Of a DNA stretch of 64,000 nt, positions 59,436 to 64,000 are shown in pieces (position 1 is the stretch's first letter; each line of letters begins with the position of its first letter). The stretch comes from Nitrosospira multiformis (GTDB taxonomy: Bacteria; Pseudomonadota; Gammaproteobacteria; Burkholderiales; Nitrosomonadaceae). Made by a program: the position numbers and the translations under genes. Location: NCBI RefSeq assembly GCF_900111585.1, contig NZ_FOHI01000001.1, positions 1-64,000 on the forward strand. Direction: 5' to 3'. The notes under the pieces were generated by a model that was given only the letters and a program-made list of their open reading frames with translations, did no database searches and was not told the origin of the DNA.

Positions 59436-60305
59436 TCAAGGATTCTTGAGAGCACATGCGTGAAAACGCAGGTGCTCTCCGATAAATGTGCTGATAAAGA
59501 AATAGCTGTGATCGTAGCCTTCGCGCATGTTGATTCGCACAGGGTAATTCGCCGTATTACATGCTGCGATAAAGCGTTCGATTTTCAGTTGCTCGGGCAG
59601 AAACTCATCGGCAGAGCCCTGGTCGATCAGCATGGGTAGATACTCCCGTGGACGTGCAGATTCTATAAGCAAAGAGGCGTCATAGTTCCACCAGTTCTTG
59701 ACGTCATCTCCCAGATAGTGACCGAAAGCCTTTATGCCCCACGGACTGGTGGTGGGATTCACAATAGGTGCAAAGGCGGATACTGACCGATATCGCTGCG
59801 GATTGCGCAAGGCGATCATCAAAGCGCCATGCCCTCCCATCGAATGACCGCTGATCGACCGCCGGTCATCGAGTGGAAAGTGTTTCTCCATCAGGACCGG
59901 CAACTCATCGACGATATAGTCATACATCCGGTAATGCCGGCTCCATGGCTCCTGCGTGGCATTCACATAGAAACCCGCGCCCAGGCCCAGATCGTAGGCA
60001 TGATCGATTGCTCTCGCGACCTTTTCTCCTCGCGGACTGGTGTCGGGCATGATCAGCGCGATGCCGGATTCTGCTGCCACTCGCTGCGCCCCGGCTTTAA
60101 TCGTGAAATTCTCGTCCGTGCAGGTCAAGCCCGACAGCCAATAGACAGCGGGCACCTTTTCGCCCTGGTTTGTTACTGGTGGAAGATAGATGGAAAAATT
60201 CATTTCGCAGTTCAGCGATGGCGAAAAGTGTCTGTAGCGTTTTTGCCATCCGTCGAACGAACGATGCGATGAGAGAAGTTCCAACTCCTCTGGATTCTGA
60301 TTCAT
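59436..60305 (-). CDS. fghA: S-formylglutathione hydrolase
   Basis: The 289-residue esterase D-type hydrolase has nucleophile motif GHSMGGHGALMIALRNP (Ser about 156), the Asp in DQGSADEFL and His in EGYDHSYFF. It hydrolyses S-formylglutathione to formate and glutathione in formaldehyde detoxification. ATG 60305 is chosen over an upstream in-frame start. It follows adhC by 33 bases, making an operon that ends in the terminator above. Confidence 0.95.
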   Translation of the reverse strand: MNQNPEELELLSSHRSFDGWQKRYRHFSPSLNCEMNFSIYLPPVTNQGEKVPAVYWLSGLTCTDENFTIKAGAQRVAAESGIALIMPDTSPRGEKVARAIDHAYDLGLGAGFYVNATQEPWSRHYRMYDYIVDELPVLMEKHFPLDDRRSISGHSMGGHGALMIALRNPQRYRSVSAFAPIVNPTTSPWGIKAFGHYLGDDVKNWWNYDASLLIESARPREYLPMLIDQGSADEFLPEQLKIERFIAACNTANYPVRINMREGYDHSYFFISTFIGEHLRFHACALKNP

Positions 60306-60338
60306 GGATACAACCCTTGTTAACGGAAACCGCACAGA

Positions 60339-61496
<1,158 letters not shown>

Positions 61497-61693
61497 TTAG
61501 TATGCAGGAGGATGCGAGCGACTTACAAATGTGGTACGGGTAAATCAGTATCCATCATTTTCTGATCCCCCACTGGGAGCGTCGGTTTGCTTTTTCGGTT
61601 GACCTGTCCTATGCTGAAATCAGCCGGTTTTGAATATTTTGAATATTCTGCACGCTGGTGATTTGCCTTGTTAACTATTATCAGGAGATCATG

Positions 61694-62203
61694 ATGCGAA
61701 GAATATACTTTCTGGTTCCCGACATTTCGACGACCAAACGCATTGTCGATGAGTTGCTTCTATCCCGGATAGAGGAAAAACACATTCATGTGGTCGCCAG
61801 GCGCGGTACCGAGCTCGAGGATCTGCCCGAGGCCAACCTGTTGCAGAGGACCGACTTCATTCCCGCGGTGGAAAGGGGACTGGCGGTAGGCGGTACCGCG
61901 GGCGCTCTGGCCGGACTGGTTGCGGTCGTTCTGCCGCCGGCGTCTACGGTAATTGCGGGCGGTATCGTGCTGGGAAGCGCGCTTGCAGGAGCAGGTGTCG
62001 GCGCCTGGGCGGGAAGCCTGATTGGTGTGAGTACGGCAAGCTCGAGAATTAAGCAGTTTGAACAGGCGATCGAAGCAGGTCAGTTGCTCGTACTGGCTGA
62101 TGTGCCAAAAAGTCGTGTCGAGGAGATCGAGGCGCGCATAAAAAATCATTTGCCGACTGTAGAGATTGAAGGAACCGAACCGAAACAGCCCGCCTTTCCG
62201 TGA
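61694..62203 (+). CDS. Glycine-rich membrane-inserting protein (DUF1269-like)
   Basis: The 169-residue protein has an N-terminal alpha/beta part (RRIYFLVPDISTTKRIVDELLLSRIEEKHIHVVAR) and a long Gly/Ala-rich hydrophobic hairpin (about 70-125, GGTAGALAGLVAVVLPPASTVIAGGIVLGSALAGAGVGAWAGSLIG), like DUF1269/general-stress membrane proteins. The function is unknown. AGGAG precedes two adjacent ATGs (61691 and 61694); the second has the better spacing of six bases. Confidence 0.8.
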   Translation: MRRIYFLVPDISTTKRIVDELLLSRIEEKHIHVVARRGTELEDLPEANLLQRTDFIPAVERGLAVGGTAGALAGLVAVVLPPASTVIAGGIVLGSALAGAGVGAWAGSLIGVSTASSRIKQFEQAIEAGQLLVLADVPKSRVEEIEARIKNHLPTVEIEGTEPKQPAFP

Positions 62204-62546
62204 TCGGGCCTGCGCCACCGGCGCTTTGAAATTGCTGCGAGGTGAATGGGAAAGGTAGCCTCGCACAACGACGAGGAACAATGAGAATCGCATACGCTGC
62301 ATAGGATCTTATCGGCAGATAATTTGCATTGATCCTCAGCACGGCAGCGGCAAAGGTGAGCGCGGACAGGCAGGTTCTCGTAACGGTCGGAAGTCGCTGG
62401 AATCCTGCTGGTCTATTTCCGAATCCTCCCTTCTGTCCCTGGTTTTTTTGCTGGAAATCACATCCAATTTGCCGTCAAGGTTTTAGTTTGGCTCCTACTG
62501 GTTTATCATTCGCCATTCCCCACCGGGATCAAACTGGAGAAAGGCA
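62204..62546. other. Gene-free stretch with two hairpins
   Basis: GCGCC/GGCGC (62212-62224) followed by TTTG, and TGCGAGG/CCTCGCA (62236-62265), lie just after the DUF1269-like gene and may end its transcription. The rest holds the leader of the DUF971 gene with GGAG at about 62536. Confidence 0.4.
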
Positions 62547-62966
62547 ATGGCTGGCTTGAGTAAAAACACGCCTGTTCCCGTTGAAATCAAGCTACACCGA
62601 AAATCACGGCTGCTGGAAATCACTTTCAGTGATGGAAAGACGTTCCAGTACACCAGCGAGTTCCTGCGGGTGTATTCGCCCTCGGCAGAAGTGCGAGGTC
62701 ATAGTCCCGGCCAGGAAGTACTGCAGACCGGCAAGAAAGAGGTGAATATCAATCGTATCGATCCGGTAGGCAACTATGCGATTCAACTGACTTTTTCTGA
62801 TGGCCATAATACCGGGCTTTATTCCTGGGATCTGCTCTACGAGTATGGTCTGCAACAGGATGAAATGTGGCAGCGCTATCTGCGCCGAATGGAAGAAGCG
62901 GGAGCCAGCCGGGAACGGCTCGGGTATTTATCGGACTGGAACCGGGAATCAGCGGCAAAAAGCTGA
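62547..62966 (+). CDS. DUF971-domain protein (gamma-butyrobetaine hydroxylase-like N-terminal domain)
   Basis: The 139-residue protein has VEIKLHRKSRLLEITFSDGKTFQYTSEFLRVYSPSAEVRGH and VNINRIDPVGNYAIQLTFSDGHNTGLYSWDLLYE, the DUF971 pattern found beside ubiE in many betaproteobacteria. It may help iron-sulfur or quinone enzymes; this is not proven. GGAG lies seven bases before the ATG. It is followed by ubiE after 56 bases. Confidence 0.92.
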   Translation: MAGLSKNTPVPVEIKLHRKSRLLEITFSDGKTFQYTSEFLRVYSPSAEVRGHSPGQEVLQTGKKEVNINRIDPVGNYAIQLTFSDGHNTGLYSWDLLYEYGLQQDEMWQRYLRRMEEAGASRERLGYLSDWNRESAAKS

Positions 62967-63022
62967 GGCTATCCGGAACCAGGCTTCTTCTCCCTCTACC
63001 CTTTATTTAAGTTTGAATATCG

Positions 63023-63757
63023 ATGACGAGAACTACCCATTTCGGCTTTAAGACCGTGTCGGAAACGGAGAAAGCACGCGAGGTAGCAGGTGTGTTTGAT
63101 TCTGTCGCGGACCGTTACAACCTGATGAATGACCTGATGTCGGGGGGCATGCATCGGCTGTGGAAACGATTTGCTGTCGAAACGAGCGGAGTCCGGACAG
63201 GGGACCGTGTACTGGATATTGCCGGGGGAACGGCGGATCTGAGCTCGCTCTTCCTTGAGCAGGTGGGGAGCAGGGGAGAGGTCTGGCTGACCGACATCAA
63301 CAATTCCATGCTGACCATTGGTCGCGATCGGCTGCTGGATGAAGGTACTGCGGTACCGGTTGCGCAATGCGATGCGGAAAAACTGCCGTTCCCTACCAAT
63401 TACTTCGACTGCGTAAGCGTTGCTTTTGGTCTGAGGAACATGACGCACAAGGATGTTGCGCTGAAAGAAATGCTGCGCGTATTACGTCCCGGGGGCTGCG
63501 TTATCGTGCTTGAATTCTCCAGGATATGGAAACCTCTGCAACGGCTCTACGACCTCTACTCGTTCAAGGTACTTCCCGCGATGGGGGGTCTCGTCGCAAA
63601 GGACCGGGACAGCTATCGGTATCTTGCTGAATCCATCCGCGTGCATCCAGGGCAGGAGGAGTTGAAGCAATTGATGCAGAAAGCCGGATTCGAGCGCGTG
63701 GAATATTTCAATCTTGCTGCAAACGCCGTAGCATTGCACCGAGGATACAAGTTTTAG
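63023..63757 (+). CDS. ubiE: Ubiquinone/menaquinone methyltransferase UbiE
   Basis: The 244-residue class I methyltransferase has [26 protein letters not shown] (UbiE signature 1), the SAM motif [46 protein letters not shown] (signature 2) and the C-terminal [14 protein letters not shown]. It adds the C-methyl group of ubiquinone, the quinone that receives electrons from ammonia oxidation. The length matches the family. A terminator follows. Confidence 0.97.
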   Translation: MTRTTHFGFKTVSETEKAREVAGVFDSVADRYNLMNDLMSGGMHRLWKRFAVETSGVRTGDRVLDIAGGTADLSSLFLEQVGSRGEVWLTDINNSMLTIGRDRLLDEGTAVPVAQCDAEKLPFPTNYFDCVSVAFGLRNMTHKDVALKEMLRVLRPGGCVIVLEFSRIWKPLQRLYDLYSFKVLPAMGGLVAKDRDSYRYLAESIRVHPGQEELKQLMQKAGFERVEYFNLAANAVALHRGYKF

Positions 63758-63903
63758 GACCTGCTAGCATTTGTTTCGCATTTCGCACACGCGCGTATGT
63801 CTGCTATCGCACAGAAACCTTTCCGTAGCTGATAATATTGTTGGTTATTCCGTTTTCACAGGAGGATGGAAAAGAGGCAAAAGAAGCGGTAATCATTACA
63901 AAT

Positions 63904-63927
63904 AAGAGCGGAGTGCTCTTCATTTTT
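63904..63927 (+). terminator. Intrinsic terminator after ubiE
   Basis: AAGAGC/GCTCTT (63904-63920) is a perfect 6-bp stem with loop GGAGT, followed by CATTTTT. It lies about 150 bases after the ubiE stop. The rest of 63758-64000 shows no gene. Confidence 0.6.
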
Positions 63928-64000
63928 CCCTGAATTTTCTCCTGATGCTTCCTTCTTCCTTTATTCATAGCGAGGAGAGGAAGGTAATAAGCTTCTGAAT

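Noticed and set aside
59151-59639. 162-codon plus-strand ORF across the fghA terminator
   Set aside because: It runs through an intrinsic terminator and antisense to fghA; no motif or ribosome binding site.

Overview
The window is a chromosomal segment of a betaproteobacterial ammonia oxidiser, most likely a Nitrosospira. The evidence is the ammonia monooxygenase cluster at the left end (3' end of amoC, then amoA, amoB, amoE, amoD, copC and copD), whose AmoA closely resembles Nitrosospira AmoA. The other genes (cysG, prfB-lysS, glnA, ubiE, uppP, tolC, hpnA, a PEP-CTERM protein) fit a Gram-negative chemolithoautotroph. No rRNA, CRISPR array, transposase or prophage is visible, so this is mostly core chromosome with a few accessory insertions.

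Layout. 1-6798: amo cluster and its copper-handling tail. Two strong hairpins, between amoC and amoA and after amoB, divide the transcript. The last gene is a three-part fusion of CopD, a cytochrome c domain and a thioredoxin-like domain. 7141-12115 (minus): a housekeeping string read in the order PHP phosphoesterase, YrdC-like, M50 protease, trpS, scpA, scpB. 12318-16298: cysG, a peroxiredoxin, mltF and a tRNA-Ser(CGA). 16744-25878: GH15/SDR pair, methyltransferase, small lipoprotein, RecQ helicase overlapped by an unknown membrane protein, and an S9 peptidase. 26016-27925 (minus): an exbB-exbD-tonB-like operon with no receptor. 28315-33992: a soluble multi-PAS histidine kinase, a stand-alone receiver and a REC-REC-PAS-GAF-GGDEF-EAL protein, probably one signalling unit linked to c-di-GMP.

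34158-45637: cell-envelope and metabolic genes (pbpG, lapA-like, antiporter, Sel1 lipoprotein, glnA, rhodanese, uppP, thiC with a TPP riboswitch whose platform hides the ribosome binding site, a pcm-like methyltransferase and tolC). 45873-50927: a MutS-like ATPase with a membrane segment, hpnA, and a pair of multihaem c-type cytochromes. 50994-54007: copper efflux operon copA-copZ-csoR (minus) with a CsoR-type operator upstream of copA. 54340-56983: lysS and prfB, the latter with the classical programmed +1 frameshift. 57540-59435: a PEP-CTERM protein and a long gene-poor stretch holding a 26-residue ORF with an excellent ribosome binding site. 59436-61463: adhC-fghA formaldehyde detoxification operon with a terminator. 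61694-63757: a glycine-rich membrane protein, a DUF971 protein and ubiE, closed by a terminator.

Together the genes cover ammonia oxidation and the copper supply and copper defence it requires, sirohaem and quinone cofactors, nitrogen assimilation through glutamine synthetase, and envelope maintenance. The most unusual items are the CopD fusion, the small peptide gene at 58873, the atypical TonB-like operon, the membrane-spanning MutS homologue and the SD-sequestering TPP riboswitch. All functions are read from sequence alone, without database searches.
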